Source of the DNA: Leptodontidium sp. MPI-SDFR-AT-0119
Lineage: Eukaryota; Ascomycota; Leotiomycetes; Helotiales; Leptodontidiaceae
Length of the DNA stretch: 64,000 nucleotides
Direction: 5' to 3'
Assembly: GCA_020726505.1 (NCBI GenBank)
Contig: JAHLEZ010000005.1
Coordinates: 2,294,001-2,358,000 of the forward strand
Below the pieces are notes generated by a model. The model saw nothing but the letters and a program-made list of their open reading frames with translations, ran no database searches and was not told the origin of the DNA. The position numbers and the translations under genes were made by a program. This document shows, piece after piece, positions 48,565-61,015 of the stretch (positions are counted from its first letter, which is position 1; every line of letters begins with the position of its first letter).

Positions 48565-50832
48565 TTATACCAAGCGAACAATTGACTTGACTCCATTAGC
48601 CTCCCAGCGAGAACGCCACCCAACATGTATATTCTTCCCGGTCTTGAAAGCATCATCCGGCATGGTATGAACAAGGCCCACTCGGGTATATTCACCGAGA
48701 GCTCGATTGGTGACTTGCAAGGCTAAGCACGTCAGTTCTGGATAGCCGTACGGTTCTCTCTTGGCACAGACAAGACAAAAGACGTCGTGCATGGGTACGG
48801 TTTCCGGAGGCGAATCGACCTCGCCAGTATCGGGCGCAAGGTATCCAACGTCCTTTCCCACGACCCTCAATGGGTTGTCGAACTTGACCCGAATATCTAC
48901 GGGACACAAATGCGCGAGCAAGGTATCCCTGAAGAGCTACAGACATTTTGGTTATCGCCCGAAATGGATCATTGCTGGCCACCTGTGTGTATTGGTCCTC
49001 ACTCGTATCGAATAATTAGAGTGCGTATGTCACTGTAGTATTCATCGGGGTCTTGAAAATCGACAACCTCGCATAGAATTTTACTTGTATAGTAGTCCCA
49101 AGTCCAGAATCCGATGAGCTTGCCCCACTGTGAGATCCATGACCAGGAAGAAGCGACTGATTTCAATTCTGATTCCGAAAGGTTTTCGTCATTTTTGGAG
49201 TCTGACTGAGGAATGTACCATAGAAGGCCGACACCCAGATCATCTCTCCAAAGTCCATTGCCGTAACTGAAGTTTTGTACTGCAGCCATAGCATTTGCAA
49301 TACCAGCTAGCGCTTGTAGGACATCTGTTTGGAATGTCAGAGAACGGCAGGCGTACCGTGTTATCAATTTGTACCACTCATCGAACGTATTATGTCTCTC
49401 GCGATCATATTCTTTATAGATATTTCTAAGCCAAAGGCAGAGCATGCCAAATGGGTCGTCGTAACTCATTTTGCGAAATAATCTAGCGTTGCAGGAAGCT
49501 CAACTCTTCCTAAGATTTGTGGTTCACTCTCTGAAGAATAATCGCACCGACACTTCCAAGATATCTTCCTATGACCAAAGAATAGAGAGCGTCACGCCAG
49601 AACTTCTTCTTGCAGCACCCAGCCTCTAGTGAACAGCGGCACTGATGGCATTTCGAGGCGATTGATGGATACATATGTAGAACATTGAAAATGATGTTCG
49701 TCGAAACTGGCTCTGAGAGTCAATTTACAGGGCTTTACCCAGCGAGGGTCTCGATTGCTTGACAGGCCCGCGTCTGCATTGTCTGTTGAGCAAGCAAAAA
49801 GGGTAAGAGCAGAGCTTCGAAAAATCACACCCATTCTGTCGATTTCGTTTGCTTGGTCTATTGTAGAGTCTTGGAGGATGCATAGAGCATCTATCCAAAG
49901 CCATTGAAACCCAAGATTGTAAGTAATGTCGATAGCTTCGCAGAATGTGGTTGGAAGCTGTGTCCGAGGTATTGAAGTATAGTGGTCTTCTATATTCTGC
50001 TTTGAGCTGGTATATCTGACACCGTCTCCCCACTTATAACTCAAAGTAACGTAGTCGCCGATTCGGCACTGTCCATCTTCTATGAAGGGTCGTTCTGGGT
50101 TACTGACATTGATTATTCGCGTTGGGAAAGTTCGCTGAGTCCTGATGCACGGAATGTGATGTTTAGCACAATTCCTAATCCAGATGGATGCTAATGCTAG
50201 ACTAGCAGATGAGGTCGTCGATTTGTCAGAATGGTGCGAATACACTTTGAGATGCTGATCTGCTATCAGATCTTTGCTAATGTAAAGCTGCGGATCTAAG
50301 GACATTTCGTCAAGTTGTTCAGAAGTAGTAGACTTCACCGATGTAATTAGTCAAAGCTGCAAGCATTGAGCAGATAACATCTTCAAACATCAGCGCTTAG
50401 GTTTCCTTGCCGTTGGTCAAAAGTGCTGGATGGCTTACCGAGGTATTGAAGTCTACAATTTGCAAAAACCAATTTGTTTTGAAATCGAACTACAATCCGG
50501 CTCTTTTCGTGCCACGCTTGTCCATCTCGGCCAGTCGACGTGTCGGATATGTAACGACGAAGCACAATCTCATCACGAGCGAAACTGAGGGCTGGCTCTT
50601 CCTCTATATCTGGGCACTGAAAACGACAGAACTGTAACATCGCGCAGAAGTGGCATCCCTGGTCCGCCGTTTTCTCCAAGCATCCACGGTCCTTGGAGTG
50701 AATGTAGTACAAATTACTAGTGCGTTCCCAATCGTCATCCTTTCGCATAGCCAGTCGCTCTGGCTCTTGAATAATGAGCTCGCATTCTTCAACGTCCTTG
50801 AAGTGTATGCTAGAGCACTTCTCGCACAACAT
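48565..50832 (-). pseudogene. HET-domain gene, disabled
   Basis: A heterokaryon-incompatibility (HET) protein gene read leftward from ATG 50832. The first exon has Cys motifs (MLCEKCSS, CHFCAML). After an intron near 50340-50400 the HET core is clear: YVTLSYKWGDG, WLWIDALCILQDS and RGWVLQEEVLA. A TGA then interrupts the conserved xRSLFFGHRKISWKC segment (49592-49594). The frame moves for MSYDDPFG... (49469-48999), and moves again to the C-terminal LQGYLARAF and VFCLVCAK pieces (48982-48565). At least one nonsense and two or three frame changes make it non-functional as written. The stop could be a C-to-T change in CGA, as expected from repeat-induced mutation. Confidence 0.8.
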
Positions 50833-51503
50833 TGCTCTGGTCAGTCCTTCTTCACGCTAGACGAGTTTGCCAGTGAATCAAACTGAGGCTATTTGATCGC
50901 GGGCGTATATGGATTTGAATAGATGAACTAGAAGTAAGGTCGCAGCCGCGAGCCTTTCTCGATATTATCCGTCCAACTCAGCCTCAGGCCATATGCAGTC
51001 ATGTGTCCGTAACACCGTAACATAGCCTCGATTATGGCACGGCATGTGGACGATGTCTGCCAACTGTTATTTGTACTAACTACTAAACTAAGATTATAGA
51101 TCAGTAAGAAGCTGCCTTTCGACTGTATAAATTCACGAGCTAGCTACTATTTACTACTACTTTTAGCAGCTCCACAGGGTCCCTATTGCCTAAGTTTATA
51201 ACGGCAAGGAAGGGGAGTTAGTATCTTATTTTCTTTCTTAAAAGCTTTAAATATACAATACAATCTAGTTATACTTAAAGTAAGTAGCAAATACCGAGCA
51301 GATTGGATCTCCCTCCGTGCAGGAACTGATTTCGTCAAAAGGCGGCGAAGCGTGGATGGCCTCGTATTACAGGGGTTGAAGGTACAACGCAATCCACTTT
51401 AGTCCTCAGTTGCGCATAAAGTATATAATTCACGAATGTTCGTTGCTTTATTCAAAAGGCTTGTTTTCCTGGACATACAACTGGTTGAGAATTGTCGTGT
51501 ACG
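50833..51503. other. Divergent spacer between HET genes, AT-rich
   Basis: The right half (about 51060-51300) is rich in TA steps (ACTACT, CTTAAA-like runs). That is typical of mutated repeat remnants. It serves as upstream DNA for the intact HET gene. No gene supported. Confidence 0.5.
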
Positions 51504-52637
51504 ATGTCCGTCGAACACTCTCCATATCTGCAGCTAGAAGAGGGTCAAATCCGGCTCTTGACTCTGCGACAAGGCAGCAATCACGATGAACCCATCGAGT
51601 GTGAGGTTTACAATTACGATCTAGACAACACTCCACCATATGAAGCTTTATCCTACTTTTGGGGCACCAACCAGGGTACTCGAGTTATTTCAGTGCAAGG
51701 CTCGCCGTTTCGCGTACGGGAGGATCTTTATACAGCACTATGTCGTCTCCGACAACGTCAAACAAGTCGGATTCTGTGGGTCGATTTTATCTGCATCGAT
51801 CAGAGCAATCGAGCCGAAATCTATAACCAGATGTCACGATTGGGAGATATATACGTCAAAGCCGAGAGTGTCGCGGTTTATCTCGGTGAAGGGACGATGG
51901 CTACAGACCAAGCAATGGACTACTTGACGCAGATCGAGGAGAGAGGAATATCCCAAATCCCTCCCCGTGGAGTTGACGACTTAATGCTGGAAGGTTTCCA
52001 AGATATTCTATCCAGACCTTGGTTTCAGAGGTCGTGGATAATCCAAGACGCCTTTTATGTCCGAGCCGCTGTTGTGCATTGTGGCTCCAAAGCCGTGTCT
52101 TCAAAGACCTTCATCCGTGCTCCTGGATTATTGCCGGACGAGATAGACCCTTTGTCACAGCAATTCTTGAACCTGATGCCTGGGTCTAGAAGAGACGACC
52201 AACCGGCTTCTAAAATTCAACTCCACGATCTCCTGCATCGGTTTCGGCATGCCCAAGCGACAGACCCGCGAGATAAGATCTATGCGCTTTTGGGCATGGT
52301 AGACAATGGGTATTCGAAATCGGTCATCTTACCGGACTATTCTATGTCTCAGAAAGATTTGATGCGTACAGTTCTCGCGTATCTGTGCTTCTGCGAGTCG
52401 AGTAGTGTTCCTGAGCCTCCATATGATACGATCGATGAATTCTTGTCGACACTTGATCCGATCGATAATAAGATTCTGGGGAAGATTTTTGAGTCCTCGC
52501 GAGAAATCGATTTGGCATCTCTTCTTCAACATGGTTCACTTTATATCAGAATTGACCGCTCTCTTGTTGAGGCTGCAGGCCGAAACAAGACTCAAGGCGA
52601 CGAGATGGTTGAGATTCTTCTCAGAGCAATTGGCTAG
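51504..52637 (+). CDS. HET-domain protein (HET-6-like type)
   Basis: Single exon, 377 residues, ATG at 51504. HET motif 1, PPYEALSYFWG (about 45), motif 2, ILWVDFICIDQSN (about 90-103), and motif 3, SRPWFQRSWIIQDAF (about 170-185), are all present. The DPRDKIYALLGM segment seen in HET-6/HET-E-like proteins is at about 255. The C-terminal third is helical with no added domain. HET proteins trigger programmed cell death when genetically different hyphae fuse, or act in related recognition; the partner is unknown. It is intact, unlike the head-to-head neighbour. At 377 residues it is short for HET-6-like proteins, so the C terminus may be reduced. Confidence 0.88.
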   Translation: MSVEHSPYLQLEEGQIRLLTLRQGSNHDEPIECEVYNYDLDNTPPYEALSYFWGTNQGTRVISVQGSPFRVREDLYTALCRLRQRQTSRILWVDFICIDQSNRAEIYNQMSRLGDIYVKAESVAVYLGEGTMATDQAMDYLTQIEERGISQIPPRGVDDLMLEGFQDILSRPWFQRSWIIQDAFYVRAAVVHCGSKAVSSKTFIRAPGLLPDEIDPLSQQFLNLMPGSRRDDQPASKIQLHDLLHRFRHAQATDPRDKIYALLGMVDNGYSKSVILPDYSMSQKDLMRTVLAYLCFCESSSVPEPPYDTIDEFLSTLDPIDNKILGKIFESSREIDLASLLQHGSLYIRIDRSLVEAAGRNKTQGDEMVEILLRAIG

Positions 52638-53294
52638 GAGAGGGCAGTATCTGCTTGACGATTGCACGTAATTCAATGCTGGGAAATGTTGCGAAGCACG
52701 TCGAAGAAGCGTGGGTGAGAACTCGGGAGTGACTGGTAGTATGCAACATTTATTCTTAGATAGGTATATGGAGTAATTTCAAGAGTCTAAGTTGCTTAAA
52801 GTCAAGCACCTATCGTTTTTCTCGGCTCAGAGGGTTTCTCGCCACCCAGCGACGCATGTCACAAGGTTCCGTAGAGCGTGATACGCGGAGTGGTCAACTA
52901 GCTAATTAACGAGCTCCCAAATTGCCTGATTAAGCTAGCTAGTTAATTGTGTGCTCTTATTTAAGCTAATCAGCTTAAAGATTTAAATCTTAAAAGCCAG
53001 CTTACAAACCAACTTGGTTGAGACTCTTGAATTTCGAAGTAGGAGAAGTAAAGAAATTAAGGGAGAATTATACTTAAAGTTACAGAAAACAAGTAGACTA
53101 TACTAGAAAAGGCAAGTCATATCATTGAAAATAGTAGTATATTATATTTCACTTTAACTTACTTAATTATTAGCAAAGTCAGGTCGTAAGCGGATATCCT
53201 CTATTTATATAAGTCAGTCAACTCAAGATATGACTGAGCTGATGGCCAACTGACTGGCTTATCGGCCACTCTGGTAGTACTCCCTCAAATCAAT
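52638..53294. other. AT-rich spacer, possible mutated repeat
   Basis: Runs such as AGCTAGCTAGTTAATT and long TTAA/TTAT-rich stretches at 52900-53210 suggest a degenerate repeat. No reading frame of note. Confidence 0.5.
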
Positions 53295-55347
53295 TTACAA
53301 GTCCTTCGACCCCTCATCCTGCAACAACGCGCTCAATCTCGACCCCTCCTTCCCCATCAAGACCCTCGGATCTCCCATCTCCACAACCTCACCTTGCTCC
53401 ATCACAACCACAACCTCCGCCCCCAGAATCGTCTCCTTCCTATGCGCAACCGTCAGAATGGTGCTGCCTTGAAACTCAGTCTCCACCATGTCGGTGATCT
53501 TCCTCGCTGTCTCCACATCAATGCTACTGGTCGCCTCATCCATCAGGACCAATTTGCGTTTTTGCAGCAGCGCCCTGGCAAGGGCGAGTAACTGGAACTG
53601 TCCCTTGGAGAGACCGTCGGGGAGTAGTTCTGTATCGAGCCCACCACGTTCGGAGAGCACCTGCCAGAGATCTACTTTCGTGAGCGCTGAGACGATTTGG
53701 AGTCGGTGCTGAGACCGAAAGGATCGGTGTTGAAGCGGAGAGTGCCGGGTACATAGAGAGCATCCTGTGGGATGGAAGTTATTTGTTGACGAATGGAGGT
53801 GCGTTGGAGTTGAGAGATGTCGAGAGAATCAATTTTGATTGTTCTGTGTGTGAGGTCTGGAGGATCGTAGATAGGAGGGTGCTTTTCCCACTGCGCATGA
53901 GTGAGATAAGAAAAGGGGGAGAGAGCGTCGGGCAACTTACCTGTCAGTACGACCACAAATACTTACTCGCTGACCGGGGAGTAATTTTAGATTGATATTC
54001 TTGAGAGCCTTGACAGAGCCACGGAGGTGGGTTAGAATATATTGACACATAAGCTATGTGAGGCTTACTTGTACTCAGCAGAGATTGACTCGATCTCGAG
54101 TAGACCTTGTGTTGGCCAGTCTTTAGTTGGCTTGATAACTTCGTAAAGTTTATCCTCAACCTCTGTTTCGGCTTCAAAGTCTTTCGATCTAGCAATGGCC
54201 CCTAATGATGTTTCAAGCGTAGTCCAGCCGGAAAGAACTGCAGAGAGACTCAGATTGAAAGCTGTAGGTATAAGTCAGCATTTTCTAGTAACGAAAGGAC
54301 GAGGCACGTACAAAGGAGATTGTTCATCGCTACTCCAAGCCATCCAGCGCTCGTCCAATGCCGTAGATTGATAGCCAAGATGACGACCGTCACAGCCATC
54401 CCACCAGAAATCAAGTCTAGAACCAATAGCAACCAATTCTAGATACAAAACATTAAATAATAAAGCTTCTGGGAATCATCCACTTGCTCTGTGAAGAGGT
54501 CGCGAAATTCTCGCTCCCATCCGAACGCCCGAATGGTAGAGATACCCTCCAGGATCTCAAGAAAGTACGTATACAATAGCTACGTCTTTCCAGCTCCAAA
54601 TATCGTAACTAGCAGGAAGTCCGAAGATAAATCTTCTATAGATAGTACATAACAGAAAACAAAGGCAGAAGAGCGATAACCACGAAAAGCGAGCCGATTG
54701 CGATCAACGCTGCCTCTGCCAGCATAGAAAATAGATCTGTGTAGTTTCGTTAGCATAGTCAAAATTGTGTAGAGAAACTGATTACTTGTTGTTATTGCTA
54801 AGAGACCTATGGACAGTGAGCCTTCAATCAAGGACATGTCCTGAGCAAACCTGTTCAAAATGCTACCGAGATCAGTTACAGTAAAGAATGATTCCAGCGC
54901 CCTTTAAATTGTCAGCATGATGACAAAAATCCAGAACTTGCTTCAAAACTCAAGATAATTTCAAGTAAGACACAGTGAAGCTTCCGACCTGTAGATGGCG
55001 CGAGACCACTGCAATAGCACTGGGCATAATGTCAGTACGATACAGAAAGATCTTGAGCATCGCGTTTACCAAGCGTATCCGCCCATTCCAACCGAGTATC
55101 CGATTGCGAAAACAAGATATATGCTGGCATACAACGCTACTTTTCGCCCCTCTTGATCAGTCCACCATTTAAGCCAGATCTCTGCCCAAACGTTAGCAAA
55201 CTAGTAAAGGCGAAAAAGCGACTGATTACTTACGACTGAAGCTGCCAGAAAACAAGGCAAGCTGGTTGAGGCAGAGCAGATGTACCGGTGGGCTTTGCAA
55301 GGCAAGGTAGAAACAAGCACTGTACCTGGGGCTGTGAGTTCTACCAT
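53295..55347 (-). pseudogene. C-terminal half of an ABCC (MRP-type) transporter, decayed
   Basis: Read leftward from about 55347. Recognisable pieces are EIWLKWWTDQEGRK and IYLVFAIGYSVG (second membrane domain, 55240-55070), NRFAQDMSLIEGSL (54858-54810), WLGVAMNNLL (near 54330), and the second nucleotide-binding domain. Its Walker A (GRTDSGKST) is split by an intron near 53943-53894. A Q-loop region (SIPQDALYVPGTLRFNTDPF) follows, then the signature LSKGQFQLLALARAL, Walker B LVLMDEATSSID and the H-loop TVAHRKET. The frame changes after LLSTILQ and again after DPFGLSTDS, and the first membrane/NBD half is missing. The gene is therefore both truncated and frameshifted. Intact ABCC proteins export conjugates or drugs. 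Confidence 0.8.
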
Positions 55348-55923
55348 GGGCCTCTAATAGTAGTAGTTCTGGGAGTAAATTAACAATGCCTAAGGTTCAC
55401 TGCTGCCTATCGTTCAAATTGCTCTATATAATCATCAATAGCTGTAGTCTCAATACCATAACTCAAACCAAATTCATGAATCGTTTTATGTGGCATAGAG
55501 CGCGTCAATACCGCTTTGTTAAGATTATAGCAGTGTATGATTAGATTGGTAGGGCATCAAGAGTCATTCAAGTAGGCAGTAGAATAGGTTAAATTGGATA
55601 TGTTCTGATGTATGTAGATACAGAAGCCTAGCCCCCTGATTCCATCTTTACTTACTTAGCGGGTCACATGACTCATATTCTGATGGGCTTACCTAAAACC
55701 TGCATCGCTAACCGAGCGCGCTTGTGCTTAACGCCGAACATCCTAATTATTCGTCAACCTTTGCGTTTAAAATTTCTTCTCTAGCTATGAGTTATTCTAG
55801 CTAGTCTTGCCACCTTACGAACCTGCTCATTGTGAGTCGAGGAGGCTGTGTCATCATATATCATGAACAGGTCAATTCGCCAAGAGATAGCCTTGTTTGG
55901 CACACTTGAGGAGCAAGAACGTG
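55348..55923. other. Spacer between ABC pseudogene and HET gene
   Basis: AT-rich, TA-step-rich non-coding DNA. A second short frame from ATG 55863 is out of phase with the HET gene and ends after 47 codons. Confidence 0.5.
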
Positions 55924-58337
55924 ATGGTTGGTTTAAGCAGCATTATACTTCTAGACTCGGAAGAGCAAGATCTGACTATGCTAACAGATATCCCCTTCCA
56001 TGATAAACCCTCTACCTGCTCCCGATGTGGAAAGTTCATCCCGCGGAATGCTAGCATGGGTTGGCAAAAGGACAATGTCCAAGTAGCTGATCTGGAAAAG
56101 GCTAAAAATGATTCTGGGGGGTGTGAAGTCTGCAGGATGGTCCTGAATGGTTTCATGAGCTATCAAGATCATGTTGGCAAGGCTATTCCGCTGCCATCGT
56201 CCATTTCCATAAAGTGTGTCCCCGGCCGATCGATGATCGTCAAGAGAGGGGTCATAAAACCTCCATCCGGCAGTGAAAATGGAAGCACGTCCCAGGAGCA
56301 AACTTCAGATGATATTCTAGGAACTCAAGGGTTGGAATTTTTCATCAAACCAGGTAACTAACCAATGTTCCGATACAATCACGATCCCTCCATTTCCATC
56401 ACTAACTACGAAACACATCAGATTCCTCGTGCACGTTAACCCACATAGGAATAGGTCGCCCTACTAGTCGTCATCTGTCAGATAACAGCTGTACGGAACT
56501 AGCAAGCCAGTGGATCAGAGATTGTTCAGAGAATCACCTGAGATGTAGGCAGACACATTCAACTATCATGCCATCACGACTCATCGACGTTGGGTCTGAT
56601 GACCAAGATCCAGTCCTTGTTGAAAGTCTCGAACTGAAAGCTCAGTACGCAACTCTCAGCCACTGCTGGGGTAAAGTAAGGCCCATGACTACGACTATGT
56701 CTACCTTGTCAGATCGAATGCACAGCATCCCTCTCAATCTTCTACCAAAGACTTTTCAAGACACCGTGCTCCTCACTAGGAAATTCAGGCTAAAATATCT
56801 GTGGATCGACTCGTTATGCATCATCCAAGATTCTAAAGATGACTGGGAGGTCGAATCAGCGAAGATGGGGCAGATTTATCGAGGATCAGCGATCACCATT
56901 GCCGCAACCTCAGCGACGGACAGCCGAGATGGGTGTTTTGTGGAGAAGCAGAATTGGATAGAGTCTGTACCTTTTGAGACGCTTGATGTTGATGGTTTGC
57001 CTGCCACAGTTTACGTTCAGAGCGTCTCTCAAGCTTCCCACGATATCAGTCATAATCGACTTTTTGAAGATGAGCCATTGTCTCGTCGTGGTTGGGTGTT
57101 GCAAGAGAGGCTCCTCTCTACTCGAGTACTTCTTTACACGGCCTCGGAGCTGGTATTTGAGTGTCAGACAGACCTGTACTGCGAATGTGGAGAGTTTCCA
57201 TTCAAGAGGTCATTTGCCAATGCAGATGAGAGCTTACGAAGCCCGACCGCCTATCCTGCATCCCATCAATGGAAGGTCCTTTCACTTTGGAAAGACACCT
57301 TCGCCAGAGCTTCTATCTGGAGCATGACGCTCCTCCGGGACTCTTCCCCCTCATTTCTATCAATCCTCTTCAATCTAGCCTTGCAGTACGCAACCAATAA
57401 CCGCCTCCTCGACCGTCCCAAAATATTCCAGTACTGGCGCCACATTATAACAATCTACACCCAGCGCTGCCTAACCTTCGACCGCGACATCCTCCCCGCC
57501 CTTTCCGGCCTCGCAAGCCTCATTCAGCCCCTGGTCCTCGACGCCTACCTTGCCGGGCTGTGGCGCGAGGACTTCTACAGACAGCTTTTATGGTGCAAGG
57601 CATGCTCTCATATCCGTCTAACCGCAGATGATCACGCTCTGCTCAAAAGTCTCCCGTTTGAGCAGATAAACCAGACATTCTTACCATATCGATCTAGGCG
57701 AACGACTGAGCTCTGTCCGCCGACTTGGTCTTGGGCCTCTGTACGAGGAGCTGTGTCTTATGATGGCATGTGGACTTCGGAAGGTAAATTGGAAGGCCTT
57801 GCAAAGGTCCTTGCTGTACACTGTGATCTTAATTCCAGGGACCCAACTGGTGCTGTGAATGGCGGATATCTCACGCTCCTTGCCCCTTTCGCACCCGTCA
57901 AACTCGGCTTCTACGAAGAGAGTCCCACTTCCTTACTTCAACGCTGTCATGTCGGTGATTTTTCGTGCGGTCAGAATGCCGCAAATCACCACGAGCACAA
58001 TGCAGATTGTGTGGAGTGGAACTTCGAAGAGTGGGCAGTGCTGGATCTACCTTGGGGAGAGGAGGTGTCAATTGAGGAGTTTGAATTCTGGCGCCTGCAA
58101 GTGGCGTTTAAGAGGCCGCCGCATCTGATTGAGATGGTGGATTATGCAGGGCAGTGGTTGTTGGGGAAATTGGCGGATGAAATTGCGAGGGAGTGTGTTG
58201 TGTGCTATTATCTTTTACTGAAGAGAGTTGAGGGTAGGGAGGGGGTTTTTGAGAGAGTGGGGTTGTTTGTTAAGAGGGTACGGTTAGAGGGTGAGGGGTA
58301 TCCCCAAGGCGAAACGTCGAAAATTACTATCATTTGA
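55924..58337 (+). CDS. HET-domain protein, large type
   Basis: Exons 55924-56353 and 56422-58337, about 781 residues. The intron is GTAACT...CTAAC...CATCAG and restores phase. The N-terminal region has a paired Cys motif, CSRCGKF...CEVC (about 36-75), typical of large HET proteins. The HET core follows: YATLSHCWGK (about 219), LKYLWIDSLCIIQDS (about 267-281), MGQIYRGSAITIAATSA (about 292), RRGWVLQERLLS (about 365) and the late PPTWSWAS (about 575). This is the complete order seen in full-length HET proteins with roles in heterokaryon incompatibility. The start may instead be at 55978. Intact, same strand as the HET gene at 51504. Confidence 0.88.
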
Positions 58338-59281
58338 AAGGATCCGGGCTTGGTGTTGGGAAGAAGGTTCTGGTTCACCAATATACTACTTCAGTACGCA
58401 TGATTGTCATATTGTGATCACGAGAAATTCGGCTTTTTCGCTTGACAACCCAGTCTACTTAGATATGTTTCAAACGACTATATAGCGCTTTAACTGCTTT
58501 TCCATGCACATACCTGGCGGCGCCGTAAGCGAAGCCTAGTATCGGGGCTGCTAAGCCCTGAAAGCGACCAGATCGGCGCCGGGGGGTTCCTCACACACTG
58601 AAGCGATAGCGCTCACACGCTGAATCAGATGTGCATGCGGCAGTTTAGGCGATAGATGTTTAATCGGTAGAAGAGTGCGGAGGCTTGGAGCGAGCCGTAG
58701 GCTAGCACTCTCGTTATAATGTGCGGGGTCGTTCGCACTAACCAAAAGTAGTTAGTTGTTTTAATTGGAAGTACCAACGCGCGTAGCGATCTTATCTCTA
58801 TTCGCGTGCTATAGCAGTTATATCTCTAGCAATGCCTTCTTTAGCATTACTATAGGACTACAAGCCTCGGCTTACCTTTTATGAATTTTAACGATAGTAA
58901 AATATCACATAGGAAGAAAATCATGTGATTTGCACGGGACCTGTTTCAACTTGTAACAGTCCGGCCTGCGTATCACAAGAAGTGCGTGCAAGCTGACGCG
59001 TGTCACCTAAGTGCGAAGCGTCAGGGTCTAAGACGACGTCTGAATTAAGATTCTAAGATAAAGGAAGAAGAAGGGAACTCCAAGGGAGGCGCCTAGAATA
59101 AATACAGGAGGGTTCGCGCAGTGAACCTTAGTGGGGATCAGCCAGCTGCCTTGTGTCTCCGTACCCTGGTCACCGCCTATTATACCAACGGGCAAAATAA
59201 CGACTACTATATATATATATATATATATATACAGAAAGTTCTCTCCGACATCTGGCAGGTGCCTGAACTGCATCGTCGACA
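58338..59281. other. Intergenic, repeat-like AT-rich DNA
   Basis: Non-coding. The part around 58740-58960 is TA-step rich. It ends in the (AT)n tract just ahead of the next gene. No supported gene. Confidence 0.45.
59207..59231. repeat. (AT)n microsatellite in leader
   Basis: About 12 AT units, 50 bp upstream of the next ATG, likely in its 5' leader or core promoter. Confidence 0.85.
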
Positions 59282-60302
59282 ATGGCGGACCTTCTGTCTG
59301 TGCTCTCGCAGTACACGATCTTGACCGGCACGGCCCAGTATCTCAGTACTCTCGACATATTCCACCTTGCCCTGGCGAACTCCGATTGTTATAGCATGAT
59401 TCTTCAATCACCGCGTGTTTTCAACCACCTGAAGCTCACAGCGCTATGCGACGGACGCGGCTTGGCACAGCGTCAAGAATTCTACAGCATCTACTCCGGG
59501 CTGGACTTCACCCAGGATGCCGCAAAACGTAAACCGAAATATGAGGAAGAAATCGAAGTGCGCGTTTGGAATCGGAAGTGTGATGCTGTGAATGCTCTGC
59601 CTTGCTTAAGCTGCGGAATCAACGTCTGTGACGCAAGTCTTCCCGGGTCTCACCCCTCTCCCATAGAACGCTCCTGTCTTTGACAATCACTAACTCTCTT
59701 TCTTCTTAGGAATGCCGGTTTGTGCCCCGTGTTCGTGATACCAATGGTCGCTCTTATCGAAGACCCCACATTAGCATTAACCCTTGGTTTATTATTACCA
59801 ACGTGATCTGCTATTGCACAGCATGCGACGTGAATGTCGAGGCCAGTCTTCCTTTATCACTTTCAGAATATTGTGACTGTGATCAGTACACACGCTGGAT
59901 ATGTCTGAAGTGCAAACTTGAGGAAGAGAAGATCCATGGCCTGTATCGTCAGAAGCGCACACAGCCCAGCAGGGAATATTGGCAGTCAGATCCAGATATG
60001 GACCGTGGAAGGTGTCTTCAAAGTCATGGGTTGTTAGCTGTGAGTGTTACCGACCGTTCCAACGTAGCTGCTCAGTATTAACCGGTTTCCTCTAGTACTG
60101 GTGTCCCTGTGGGAAGAGACCACCGGTAGATAGCAATGTCCGATGTGCATGGTGTAAGAGGAGACACAACCTGAAAACATGGATGGATGAGCAGCTTAGC
60201 AATTACATTCCCGCTTTTGACGATGTAGGTCGTTGCCTGCCGATCAAGGCTCGCTTGACCGTTCTTGTGAGTTGCAAACTGACGGACCTCTTAGGATCCT
60301 GA
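59282..60302 (+). CDS. Cys-rich orphan with possible F-box-like N terminus
   Basis: Exons 59282-59632, 59710-60039 and 60096-60302, 295 residues, phases 0. Intron 1 starts with GCAAGT, the preferred donor of rare GC-AG introns, and ends CTTCTTAG. Intron 2 is GTGAGT...CTCTAG. The N terminus has a Leu-rich helical stretch (LSTLDIFHLALANSDCY, about 20-36) resembling an F-box-like fold. CxxC pairs follow, including CLSCG (about 108), CYCTAC, CDCDQ, CLKC (about 165-195) and CPCG...CAWC (about 230-245). These probably bind several zinc ions. Proteins with this layout are common orphans in Pezizomycotina. Ubiquitin-ligase adaptor function is inference. Confidence 0.7.
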
Positions 60303-61015
60303 CCGGGCAACTACTCGAGTAGTCTGGTCGGTTTTGTTTGATGACCGCAGAGAGGGGTAGCAAAGCATAGGAGGAGATCTTTATACCTATGTCGTGAGGC
60401 ATGGGGTAAGAGTCCGGGGAGAGATGCTCAGAGGGAGTTTACGATGAATTGTTAAGGGGAAATGGAATTGTGAATGAGCCAAGAATATATGGTTGAAGCA
60501 AGGTTGGTTGGTTGGATGATTGACACTCCCTGCCGACGTACCTACTGCCGCCCCTCTGGGACTTCATCAAAGGCCAAAATGCGCGGGTGACTAATACAAA
60601 CCTCATATCTACATACGATTTCCGCCACTCAAGCCATTCCCTTGCCAGATGAATTGTGTTGTACTTATTTCGGCGCTGCTCATACATATTTCAACAGCCG
60701 AAAATCAACTCTTTCGATAGTTAGGTCGGTTTAGGGCGAACTGCCTGAACTACCCATAAACTCTAGTTACGGTTCGAGGAAATCATGAACTATACTACTC
60801 TTAGTTGGGTCTAGTTCTTTATTTATATTAAACCGGTTTACTTATAGTTCTAGTCTACTTACTTACTAAGTTACTATAGGTAGATTATGTAATAAAGAGG
60901 TGCTTAAAGAGGAGTAAAATTAAGCTTAAGTCTCTCATAAGTCTTACAGATTTTTAAATATAACCTTTAGATATATATACTTCTATTTCTCTCTCTAAAT
61001 AAAGAGAGAGTAAAG
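60303..61015. other. Spacer left of the transposon, TA-rich
   Basis: Non-coding. TA-step-rich runs from about 60760 to 61010 look like a heavily mutated repeat. No gene supported. Confidence 0.5.

Noticed and set aside
60267..60294. GTGAGT...TTAG as a third intron in the Cys-rich orphan
   Set aside because: Only 28 nt long, too short for a functional fungal intron; the frame reads through to a stop at 60302.
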